Shown here: positions 54,810 through 64,000 of the stretch, one piece after another | Numbering within the stretch: position 1 is the stretch's first letter | Layout: every line of letters starts with the position of its first letter | Origin: Acheta domesticus | Lineage: Eukaryota > Arthropoda > Insecta > Orthoptera > Gryllidae | Direction: 5' to 3' | Assembly: GCA_031308135.1 (NCBI GenBank) | Contig: JAHLJT010008756.1 | Span: forward strand, 75,251,397 to 75,315,396 | Length of the DNA: 64,000 nt | Notes under the pieces: model-generated | What the model was told of the DNA's origin: nothing | What the model saw: the letters and a program-made list of their open reading frames with translations, nothing else | Databases searched by the model: none | Made by a program: the position numbers and the translations under genes

Positions 54810-57800
54810 GCCGTGACAATCCATATATTCTGCTTTCACGGTGGAAGGAGCAAGAGAGGAGGGACAAAAAGAGAACCGAAGAAGAGGATAGCAACAGACC
54901 GACGTGCCCGAGTCAGTGCAATTTAGATAGCTAGGTCGATTTCTGCCGCTCTCTTGGAGAACAATTGAATAGTTGCCCCAAATACAAATCTAATCCAAAA
55001 AGTCGAAAGTTGAGATTTCAGTGCAATAGAGACCTATTGGACGTAATACACAGCCCCCTCGATTCTGAGGGCGCATTCTAAAGTGAGTTATTCTATAGGT
55101 AAAATTGGCCTATTGGGGAAAGGTAATATATCTGCAACAAGATATCGAATCGATGCGGAAGTAGAGCAAAAGTGCTTTCTAGAGCCTTTCAGCACACTGT
55201 ACGTTCTGCATTATCACCAAAGTCATTTCAGGGCTGACAACCTGTCAATAATTCCGTCCGACGATGCATAGATAAAGTACGCCATTGCAAGACTAATCGT
55301 GGAGTTTAGAAATCTATGCGGGTGCTCTGCGGGAGGTTTATTGCATGCACAATGCACAGACGTTCACGTTAATGCCGGCTATGTAAATCACCAACGGTGG
55401 TTCCTCTGAAGCACATTGAAAGATTGAGTAATTCCAACCGCAGCCTGGTAAATCAAAGCAGATACGTTGGCTGAAAGGAATCCACTTGATAATGTAACCC
55501 TTTCACATCATTACCAATTATGATATTTATTTATTTGATACATAGAGATACAAAGTATTGACAGATTGAGAAAATTAGTATCCGTTTGGGACTACATAAC
55601 AATAAAATTCTCAATTCCATTTCAAAAATAATAAAATTTAGATAATTGTGAAAAATATTTTTGACTAGAAATATATTACAATACATGACTAGAAAAATGG
55701 GCAATTTAATTATTACTACGTAATGGAATTACAAATATTTCGTTAGGCCTTACATTTATCACTGTCATTTAACAATTCATAAACTTTTTTATTGATTGGA
55801 TGCATATTTATAAATTTGTTACATGGTATTTCATTACATAACATTATTTAAAATCTGTTATAATATGAACATTACAAAGCGAATTGCATTTTATACATCA
55901 GATACATATTACCAAGAATGGAATACATACTTTTGACCTTTGAGAATCAGGTGAAATGGGACGGTAAATTTAGGACATGTGTTTTTAACATGTAGCAAAA
56001 ATCGCTGTTGTTTTAAAGCTGTACTGCCGGATAATTGTGATGAAAATCTAGTTCTATTAGATATTTGCTGCTTTTTCTTGATCTTGTCGTATATTGTTGG
56101 AATAGTAAGTTCGCGATCAATAGTTGAATTTGAGAGAAACGTTATTAATAATTTTCTTAATAGGTAAGGTAATCTAGGAACCAATGACCTGAAATATTCG
56201 GAAGTCTATGTACAAAAATAATTCATAAAATATAACACGTTTATGCTTTTTCCGCAAAACATGTAAGAACATATTGTTAAAAAATTTTGAACGTAAATGA
56301 AATTACATCCGTACATTGAACATAACATTTTTAAGGGAGATATCTAAACAAGAGCATTGTAAAAAAACAAGAAACTTTCAAGGCTATAACTTTAAAAGGG
56401 TTAATTTTGCATCAAAACCTTATAGAAACTTTTTTGTGAGAAATTTCGTCTCTTTTAATTCTGTATACAGCATAAATTTTTACAGGATTGAAAGTTCTGG
56501 AGAAAAAAGTAGAAAAATCTCCTTTCAAAGCCCCAGCACTACCATCGGCTTACCCCACACTTCAGGAATTTTAGTGTAATGTGCGGTAGATACCAACGAA
56601 CAATAATGCCAAATTTAGACACTCCGGGATTTTTTTCCCTTCGATCACCATATTTTGGTTCCAATTTACGGAGCTATATCTCTAGACTTCAGTGTTACAA
56701 TTGGTACCTCCCTTACTTAGGACTAGAAGAGATTATAGTTGAAGTGAACTTTTATCACTTTTACCGTACCTTACCCCTTGTTCACCGAGCCTCTTCCAGA
56801 TAACATAAGTCGTCCGCGTGGCAGCCAGTCACCTCTGCAATTCGTCCATTTGTCTGCGTTGCCACAGGCGCGAATTTTCTTCCTCCCGACGGACCTCCGA
56901 AGTGGCAAAGAGCAACCAAACTTCTGTCCCCAACTTGCGGATTAATTCTTAACTTCTGCCTCTGCACGGCGAATGGAATCTGCTGGCTTGCGGCAGCTAG
57001 TGAATTGTCTTATCCGTCTTGGAGACCACCTCTCCAGGCAAGGAGAGAAAGAGATAGGGATAGGAGGGCAGGAAGAAAGAAGAGAGACGACATGTGACCG
57101 GTTTTTTCTTTCCCATCTTGGAGGCGTTGAAATGGGATTTTAGGATTAAAAAGTTGTACAGAAAAAGTGTGTAAATGAGAATTTGCTACTCAAATGATGA
57201 TGTCTAGCAACCGCAAACATTTTAGATGAAGTAATTTTTTCTCGTCTTTGATTATGCATTGTTTCAACACATCTGACATTAAAGTTTTATATTGCTGGCG
57301 TGCTTGCTTTTTATTCCTTTTTTTGAAGAAAAAATAAAGCAAATATATTGGTTTACAGAAAATTTATAGATGTAATAAAAAACTGAAGCATAGACAATTT
57401 GAGTGTGCTTTTGATGACTGAAGGGTCGAACGTCATTCGTTACTGATTAAAATGCTTTTAGTTTTTAAATATCCAATATACAGAGTATAGACATTGTCAT
57501 ATGAATATTGTAATGGACTCTCGTGCATTTGAAAAGAAAAGACAGCACACGATAAAACAATAACAAAAAGAATAACAAAAAAGGAAAAGAGTATTGCAGA
57601 TTTCTCACAACATTATTCTATACTAACCGTGCGTAGCAAATATGTAAGGAAGTTGTCTCAATGTTGCGCATGAATTTCACTCACACACTTGATAGTAGTC
57701 CCATGCACAATATTCAGTATAAAAGAACATGTTTCAATAAATTAACGAAGTTTAGTGAAAAAGACAAGACAATTATGAATCGTTTCACTGAAAACGATGC

Positions 57801-59870
57801 AAAGCAACCAAAAATTGCCACTTCTTATGAAGCGGGAAATTGCCACTTCTAAGTCCGCGCTCAGCAATCTCTTGGATCAATATGGTCTATACCGCCTGCA
57901 TATCAAAACTGTTGGCCGCGTAAAACAAATTGAGAACTTATGTTTCGGACACACATTGCGTACTTTGCATGGCACCAGATGTTGAGCCGGGCACAGACAC
58001 CCAAACAAAAGTAATATTTAGGATGAAAAGAAGCCCCCGTTACAAAAAATACCCCAGATTCTATGCTGACATTCATGAAGAATGGCATATCCAGTTTTTC
58101 GGGAAAAAATGGCCTTCAAGAAAATTTAGTTTAAACGTTACTTCCGGGCACGAAATTCAAACCGGTTGCCCTGTCGCTGCAGACGCCCAGTGCGGCGTCT
58201 AACAAAACCCCCTGTACATACCGAAGGGGTATTATTTATGAATATCAATATTGAATCTCGGGTTTTTGTTTTGTAACGGGAGCTTCTGGATCACTTGTAT
58301 TTCTTCCAGAATAGCGGAAACAATGCTTTCAAGGTCCACTTAGACACTTGTAGACAGAAACAAATGACAGAAAACAAGTACATGACAAAGTAAAAGTACT
58401 GTTTATACATGTATAACACGCTGGACACATTTTATGCATCATAACTAGTTTTTCTGAACAAACATTTTGCTATCAAAATAGTAATATTCTATGTTTTTGT
58501 ATTTTCCTATATGCTAGCTTACAAGATTTTTGTTCAAATTAAATAGCATTAGGATCTATTGAGGCTCTTATTGAAGACTACCTCGAAGGAAAAAAATTAC
58601 AATGTCGCTTTGGATGGATTCGAAAACTATTTCAACAAGATAAAAGTTCAGCTCGGAACAGATTCCTTTTCGTGAACTCTTATTTATTGCTACTTATAGT
58701 CTCTGGACATCATACATCAGGTTATAATGTTACCAACAAATTAATTTGGTTGATGAAGCACTCAGATGTTTCAAAACAAGTCAGCAAAGGAAAATTATCT
58801 CTAGTGACACTACTATCTAAAAATTACTATATATACGTCTATATTATAAGGAGTCCTTGCCAAGTAGTTGCTTCTACACACTGATACACGTGTGAAACAC
58901 TTTACGGACTGCACGTGCACACGTGCCACAAGAACTTGGCTGAAGGTGATACGTCTGCTGTTTCCACGAGTTGCGGAAGCCTCGGCAAACGTAGCGTGGG
59001 AAAGCTGTTTCCGAGAAGCCCTGATTCCTTGGAAAGGCACGGGGCGCGGAGGAAACTGACCGGTCGAGAGGAAGAGAGAGAGAAAGAGGGAGGGACAGAG
59101 AGAGCATGTCTAGAAAGCCGGTCTGATAGAAGGTGGGCGGGGAACCTAAGGAGTAACGGAAGGCACGTGATTTGAGTTGCTACCCGCCTGAATTGCAGTC
59201 TCTGGGAAATGATTCTAACATTGCAACAGACTAAAGGAAGAAACTAATCAGGAAAAAAGAACTGATGAAGAAAATGGAGTAGCTGAAATTGGGTGAGAAG
59301 TGGGAAAACCGAAATTTGGAAAAAGAGAAATATAAATATTATTTTCATTCAAATGCAAATATGCTGCTTATTCAGCCGCGTACAAACATAATGAAAAGAA
59401 AAAGAATCAATGTTAAAGAGAGTGCATTTAGGAAGGACAAAACTGCGGACGTATGCAGCGAAAAAATGTGCCAAGTAGAAGGCGTCGATGAAATGAATGA
59501 GGCGACCCCAATGATGATTTCAATAGGATTCAAATCATCAAATAATCAAATAAATGTAACGGAGAAACACTTTTCAGAGAGCAAACAAATATGATCGACA
59601 AAAAAGACCAGAAACAATTATAGGTAGGGAGAGCCGAAAACGTGATCAAAAAGAGAAAAAGAGACACCATAAAAGGGATGGTGAGGAGAGAGGGAGACAA
59701 GGAAAAAAGCACACGGAAAATACTGGCCAATACGATAACGTAGCTGTAAACTAGACGGTAATTTAACAAGAATTTAAGAACATAAAATTCTAGGGACACC
59801 GTAGGGACTAAGTTACGATATATGAATGAGCACGTGCGTGCGGCCACCTGCACACACGCGGGCACGCACA
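54810..59870. other. Long AT-rich stretch, no recognisable gene
   Basis: Five kilobases of mostly unique DNA. Frames at 55909 (minus), 56316, 57661-58202 and 59289 (plus) are 60-101 codons with no motif. A short (GA)n-rich tract lies at 59065-59105. Around 56780-57020 the DNA is slightly GC-richer. Confidence 0.4.
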
Positions 59871-59879
59871 TTCATTCTC

Positions 59880-60160
59880 GTGCACACATACAAATATGTG
59901 CGGGCCTACAAACCAAGTCGCCCGTTCGCAGAAGAGAGCAGAAACAGCGAGAAGGGTAGTTCCGAGTAGGCAGCACAGGCGGGGGGCGAGGGCGAAGGGG
60001 GCGGAAACGGGAAGTGTTTCCGCGAGCGCCACGCCCTGGGCAATTAAACGAGCGGCGAGAGGGCGGGCCACGCGTGGCTTCGCTCGAATTTCGCTCTTGC
60101 CTCCCCACTCCCCTGGACTCCGCCCACGCGAGTCCAAATGCCATTGTCCCTACAACTTCC
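59880..60160. other. GC-rich islet
   Basis: CpG-rich and open for more than 100 codons on both strands. It directly precedes a family M hAT MITE; the same arrangement recurs at 26.6 and 32.5 kb. Confidence 0.4.
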
Positions 60161-60164
60161 AGAG

Positions 60165-60406
60165 CACTGCTATGAAGATCGATGCCACGAGCCGGAGTCC
60201 CTGGCACAAGCGCCACGACGAAATCGCCCCTTCACACAGTTCGTCACCCCGCCGCCAGAGACAACGCCATCCCTATTGTAAAACGGCGGAGTTATTAATA
60301 GTTTCCTTTCCCGACGCCAGTTGCGCAGAGTAGCTCGTAGCATGCTACGGTGCCACGATGCGTGCCACTGCCACCACTGTTCTTTGAGAAGACTTTGACA
60401 CCACTG
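60165..60406. mobile_element. Short hAT-type MITE, family M, copy 3
   Basis: Starts CACTGCTATGAAGATCGATG and ends GACTTTGACACCACTG. Flanked by TTCCAGAG and TTCTAGAG, an 8-bp duplication with one change. The interior matches copies 1 and 2, with about 15 extra bases near the right end (a partial repeat of CCACTGTTCT). Confidence 0.92.
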
Positions 60407-60464
60407 TTCTAGAGCCTCATATGCCCTACGCTCGCTTCAAAACGACTATGCAATATGTTCACGA

Positions 60465-60731
60465 CGGGAGCGGATTCAGCTGATCATTTTGGAGGGGGTC
60501 ATCATAGATTTATGTTGAATAATAAATATATTTGCTATTATATTGTGTATTGTTTTTAGTATATATATGATATTATACAATATTAGTTTTTAAATAATTA
60601 CATAATTCTAAAATAAATAAATATTTAAATTAATTATTACAAATAAACTAACAACAAAGTAACAAGCAAAAACTATATACCTTGTGAGGGGAAGCATGTC
60701 TGCCATGCCCCCCCCTCCTGGATCCGCCACA
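60465..60731. mobile_element. hAT-type MITE (GCGGATTCAG ends), relative of 23540
   Basis: The left end is CGGGAGCGGATTCAGC and the right end is CCTGGATCCGCCAC. The AT-rich inside matches 23540-23788 in block order. The flanks are TGTTCACGA and TGTTTCGCGA, so the target duplication is only approximate. It sits 58 bp after the family M copy. Confidence 0.78.
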
Positions 60732-60889
60732 TGTTTCGCGATTTTCTAGGAGGAGACTGCTTCTATGTGCTCTCAAACTCAAGTATTCAAGATGCTTATC
60801 ACAGAAGATGTAGATTTATATTGAGTAATTATCCCTTAAAAGGCTTAATGTTTCGGGACACGCCCAGTCATTGGTCATTAGTGCCGCAA

Positions 60890-61205
60890 GTGACGTATTC
60901 TGGGAGATGACGATGTTTCTCACTTGCTGGGACATCAGATCCGTTTCCGACATGTATGTCGGCCTGTACAGACAACGAGGAATCTATATGGTCCAGGCTA
61001 TCCGGGATCCAGCGGGACACCGACCCAGCCGCTGTATTTAATGTATTCGCGAGGTGTTGATCGGTGAAACGTCGGAAACCTATCGATTAGAGCCGCCGGC
61101 CGCTAGAATCCTCCTTCAAACAGCGACTGAATTCGACCTAGCTAGCTAGCTAGTGTCGAAAGTCCCACCACCTTCCTCGAATCCTATGACATCCCCATCA
61201 AAAGA
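60890..61205 (-). mobile_element. SINE-A copy 9, eroded, head-to-head with copy 10
   Basis: Minus orientation. Contains GGCCGCTAGAATCCTCC, CAGCGACTGAATTCGACC and a repeated CTAG run; the B-box region is eroded. Its head end touches the head of the next copy. Confidence 0.8.
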
Positions 61206-61475
61206 CCGGGAGAGATCGTTTAGTGCATCATCTGATGTAACTGCAGTCCCTCTGACCGGGAGGTCCCATATTCGAGTCCCGGCGGCGCCGCGGCGGCAGG
61301 ATTTCGACAGTAGCTTTTCAGCTTTCGAATTCAGTCGCTGTCTGCAGGAGAATTCTAGCGGCAGGCTGCTCCGATCGGTAGTTTTCAGTGGTTTCTCCGA
61401 TCAACACTAGGCGAATGCCGAAGCAGTACCCTAACAAACGGGCGGCAACGAAAATGTTCCCCCGGATAGAGATGG
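61206..61475 (+). mobile_element. SINE-A copy 10, head and body only
   Basis: Begins CGGGAGAGATCG, with CATCATCTGATGTAACTGC. The B box is ATTCGAGTCCCGG (61270-61282), followed by GGCGCCGCGGCGG. The body contains GAGAATTCTAGCGG and GATCGGTAGTTTTC. It stops after ACAAACGGGC, so the tail half is missing. Confidence 0.85.
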
Positions 61476-61479
61476 ACTA

Positions 61480-61885
61480 GTACCAAACTATGTATCTAGT
61501 GTTTTAATAGGCCACCGTAGGGAATCAACCTTAGAACCTTACACTCAGCGACGGAGTCGTATCTGTGGTTTCTTTAAATTTACTTTAAAACTACCAAAAC
61601 ATTATTACAATGTGACACATGAATACTCGAAAATAAAAATTCCCTTATCACCTCGACCAATCAAGTCTTCCATTACCCTGTACCGCTATTACCCCCATTA
61701 CCTCCCTCTTCCCCACACACACACACATCATCCTGGTCCGCCTCGTCTGGCCCATCTTGATGGCGATTCATCCGTGCTACTAAAAACAAGAAAACTACCC
61801 GCAGAGAATTTGCACGAGATATCACAACCGCGCAGGAGTATTTTTATCTAACCGCGCATTTGCGGGTTAATTCCCACGCGAGGGA
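61480..61885. other. Spacer between SINE copies
   Basis: Includes a short (CA)n at about 61715-61727. No gene. Confidence 0.4.
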
Positions 61886-61892
61886 CCATGGA

Positions 61893-62370
61893 ACGGGAGA
61901 CCTGGCTGAGGGCATCAACTATGTCAGGGCAGTGCCTCTGCTGGGAGGTCCTAGGTTCGAGTTCGGACAGTAGCTGGATTTTCGATACTGGCTAGAGAAC
62001 TGTGTTGACTTCAGTCACGGTCTGGAGGAGAATTCTAGCGGCCGACTACTCTAATCGGTAGTTTTGCGTGGTTTCTCCGATCAACACCAGGCGAATGCTG
62101 GAGCCGTTTTCTAACAAAACGGGTCACGGACGGCGCGCGAACTTTCCTTCTTCTCCCTTTTCCTATTCTTACCCCTTACTTACATGCACTATACAACCAA
62201 ACCGAGATGCCGGTCAAGCCGAGAGAGCGGTCAAGAGGTCAGAGCTTGTCCCGGCTGGGGCGGTATCCCGCTGGTGGGAGATACCTGGTTAGGGGAATGC
62301 TATCAATGAGTCGGCGTCGGATTTCACCATCCAGCGGGGGAAAATCACGGCCACCTCCCGAGGGAAACAT
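61893..62370 (+). mobile_element. SINE-A copy 11, full length, plus strand
   Basis: The best plus-strand reference copy. A-box region CTGGCTGAGGGCATC, B box GGTTCGAGTTC about 45 bases later, then GGAGGAGAATTCTAGCGG, GATCGGTAGTTTTGCG and AACACCAGGCGAATGC. A pyrimidine linker CTTTCCTTCTTCTCCC follows, and the tail GCTGGTGGGAGATACCTGG ends in CCACCTCCCGAGGG. Confidence 0.92.
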
Positions 62371-62649
62371 ATCGTCCTGGTAACCGCAATAGGTCATATG
62401 TCATTGTTTTATTACAACATTGCAATCCGTCAAGAGAATTGCATCAGTTGTAATAGTCGTAAGACGAGGGTTTAATGGAAAACCGAGTAGCAAGCTTCTA
62501 CATTTGTGAAAGCAACTGTCAAGATATGGAGAATTAGGAACGTTTTTCGTTATTCCAGGAAACTACGATAGATTTGACATACGACATATTGCGGTTACCA
62601 CGATGATATGCACTACACTTGCAAAACTAATGTCCTTGACGCGCCCGGA

Positions 62650-62880
62650 ATCAAGTAATCAAACTAGTGAGAATGGAGGTGCGGCGGAGCGTTACGAAAG
62701 CTTTCGGACGCCACGCCGCGGCTGGCGCGCAATTGATTTTCCCGCGGAGCCGCTTTCGCCTCCGCCTGTGATCGCTGCGCTGAGAGCCGATAGCGTAGTG
62801 GAAAGAGATGGGTGGGCTGTTGCGCATCGTATCCGACTTCAGCCAATGAGCTTCAGGCACCAGTTTGCGTTACAGTATTA
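62650..62880. other. GC-rich islet, possible promoter
   Basis: CpG-rich. Contains TAGCGTAGTGG at about 62789, which fits an A box, but no B box follows at the right distance. Frames on both strands are motif-free. Confidence 0.35.
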
Positions 62881-63029
62881 GAGGGAATTTTAAATGACAG
62901 AATTGCCATCAATATAGATTTTTTTAAACACTGCATCTTTTATTTCAATTACACCTTCACTGTCTTATTTATGGTTGATCACTGTTGAAAATTATCACTT
63001 TATGCCAGTTTCAAAATGTTTCTCGACAC

Positions 63030-63180
63030 TTCCCGCTCGCCATGCAAAATGGCGGCCTACGTCTGATCTGGCTTTCCAAACGAAGTGACCATGTTGTGGT
63101 CACGTGTTTCGTAACGCAAACTGATGCTACGCAGAACTAGCAAAATCGGTGCACCGGAGAAGCCCATCCATCAGTTTCCA
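63030..63180 (+). promoter_or_regulatory. Promoter-like patch with AAAATGGCGGC and CACGTG
   Basis: AAAATGGCGGC (63047-63057) matches the YY1/Pho-type core around GCCAT on the other strand. CACGTG (63101-63106) is a canonical E-box. Together with CCACCATGG just downstream this could be a small promoter. Single motifs occur by chance, so this is weak. Confidence 0.25.
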
Positions 63181-63182
63181 CC

Positions 63183-63341
63183 ATGGCCGACTTTCCCACC
63201 CGCGCCTCGGAGCTCCTCCCCGCCGTACAGTGTAACATTTTCGCTTTGTACCTTAGGAGGAACCGCAGCCGTGATCCGTTGCAAAGGGGTCATACTCATG
63301 CGGGGTCTGCAAGTTCGAATTCCGCCTTCGGCATGGATTAA
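63183..63341 (+). CDS. Small open frame with ideal start context, doubtful
   Basis: The start is inside CCACCATGG, a perfect eukaryotic context, and the first 14 codons are GC-ending (MADFPTRASELLPA). The frame runs 52 codons to TAA at 63339. Its second half overlaps a tRNA-like SINE relic (63245-63345), which argues that the end is not genuine unless the SINE was exonised. A possible acceptor TTTGTACCTTAG lies inside at 63260. Unrecognised. Confidence 0.2.
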   Translation: MADFPTRASELLPAVQCNIFALYLRRNRSRDPLQRGHTHAGSASSNSAFGMD

Positions 63342-63345
63342 TTGA
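63245..63345 (+). mobile_element. Degenerate tRNA-like SINE head, SINE-B relative
   Basis: AAGTTCGAATTCCGCC contains a B-box-like core and is followed by TTCGGCATGG, matching the head end of SINE-B (CGCCTCGGGCATGG). The A-box side is eroded. Further on, CCCTGATAAATAC...CCGAAACGTTGG (63402-63435) may be part of its body. Confidence 0.45.
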
Positions 63346-63477
63346 TAGATTATTTCTGTTCACGTGCTTAATTTCTTGCCCTCTGTTGATTAATAGCATG
63401 CCCTGATAAATACTTAATAAAAACCGAAACGTTGGCAGTTTGAATTGGTGTTTCTACTCGCCTACACTCAATAATGG

Positions 63478-63912
63478 GTCCATGCTATTATTTCTCTTCC
63501 TCCCCATATGGATGGTGAGATTCAACGACGACTTAGACGTCAGCCTGTGGGGGATTTCCTCCTCGAGGAATCTCGCGCAGATGGGCACCGCTCCAGCCGG
63601 GACTAGCGCTATGGTCCCAACTAGTCTCCCGACATGTGTGGTTATGTAGTATACGAACGTGTGTGTGTATGTACGTAAAGAAATATGATTGGACAAGGAA
63701 GAGGAAGGAAAGATCGCGCCCGGTTCATGAACCGTTTGTTACAGTATTACTCCTGCATTCTTTGGTATCGGTCGAAAAACATGGAAAATTTCCGATCAGA
63801 GCAGCCGAATCGTCCTTTAGAGAGCGACTGAAGTCGACTTAGCTACGTAGTCATTGTCAAGAGTTCCACCACCGTTGGGACTTGGACCTTAAGACCCGGT
63901 CAGAGCTGCTGT
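63478..63912 (-). mobile_element. SINE-A copy 12, near full length, diverged
   Basis: The tail is at the left: TATGGATGGTGAGATTCAAC, GAATCTCGCGCAGATGGG, CTCCCGACATGTGTGG. The linker ACAAGGAAGAGGAAGGAAAG and the body words TTTCCGATCAGAGCAGCC and GAGCGACTGAAGTCGAC follow. The head at the right has GGGACTTGGACC, an eroded B box. Confidence 0.85.
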
Positions 63913-64000
63913 GGATTGTGGGGTAATGTAGGCATGTGGTTTTTGTTAAAATAAATACATTTTCCACAATGCCTTAGTCTTTGTAAAGCACGTGTACCTC

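Noticed and set aside
62785..62850. A-box-like TAGCGTAGTGG
   Set aside because: No acceptable B box follows.
1..64000. CRISPR arrays, rRNA genes, bacterial operons
   Set aside because: No spaced identical repeats, no rRNA signatures, and gene density and composition are those of eukaryotic intergenic DNA.

Overview
This window looks like nuclear DNA from an arthropod, most likely an insect. The evidence is AT-rich non-coding DNA, dozens of decayed transposable elements, tRNA-derived SINEs, hAT/piggyBac/mariner-type remnants and small GC-rich islets. A polyneopteran (termite, cockroach or stick insect) is my best guess from the repeat types, but the sequence does not prove it. I see no rRNA, no confident canonical tRNA gene, no CRISPR and no bacterial operon. 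Almost all open frames here are short or low-complexity and look like chance frames.

No host gene can be called with confidence. Two short stretches look like candidate exons because codon choice, reading frame and splice-like edges agree: 22960-23090 (strong start context, then a GTGAGT donor) and 42217-42360 (AG on the left, GTGAGT on the right, 48 codons). A 52-codon frame at 63183 has an excellent start context but overlaps a degraded SINE. GC-rich islets, for example near 20.9, 23.9, 26.6, 32.5, 39.2, 46.3, 59.9 and 62.7 kb, could be promoters or repeat-derived.

The mobile-element content is the real story. (1) A tRNA-headed SINE of about 480 bp, here called SINE-A, is present in 12 copies: 0.5, 2.7, 27.6, 28.2, 36.6, 37.0, 37.6, 49.7, 60.9, 61.2, 61.9 and 63.5 kb. 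Two adjacent pairs are inverted. (2) A second tRNA-like SINE (SINE-B) lies at 41.0 kb, with a decayed relative at 63.3 kb. (3) A short hAT-type family (27.1, 32.9, 60.2 kb) has copies flanked by 8-bp target duplications, exact at two sites and 7 of 8 at the third. Other hAT-type elements lie at 13.4, 23.5 and 60.5 kb. (4) A 978-bp piggyBac-like element at 38.2 kb lies between TTAA sites. (5) Non-LTR retrotransposon remnants include R4/Dong-like endonuclease pieces bounded by TTA repeats (1.4-2.4 kb), a LINE C-terminus (31.9 kb) and a jockey-like reverse transcriptase with an in-frame stop (33.6-34.4 kb). (6) A mariner-type transposase relic with an internal deletion lies at 15.4-15.9 kb. (7) Several inverted-repeat elements are present.

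The most interesting object is a 221-bp palindromic element at 54569-54789. It has an exact 14-bp target duplication, and both arms carry a hammerhead-like CTGAAGA / stem / GAAAC signature. The element at 30.0-30.4 kb has the same divergent two-arm layout with a CTGATGA / stem / GAAA signature. Two higher-order tandem repeats also stand out: three units of about 280 bp (7.0-7.9 kb) and two 233-bp units (21.9-22.35 kb). The second is open in all three frames on the minus strand and so produces the window's longest, probably spurious, open frames.
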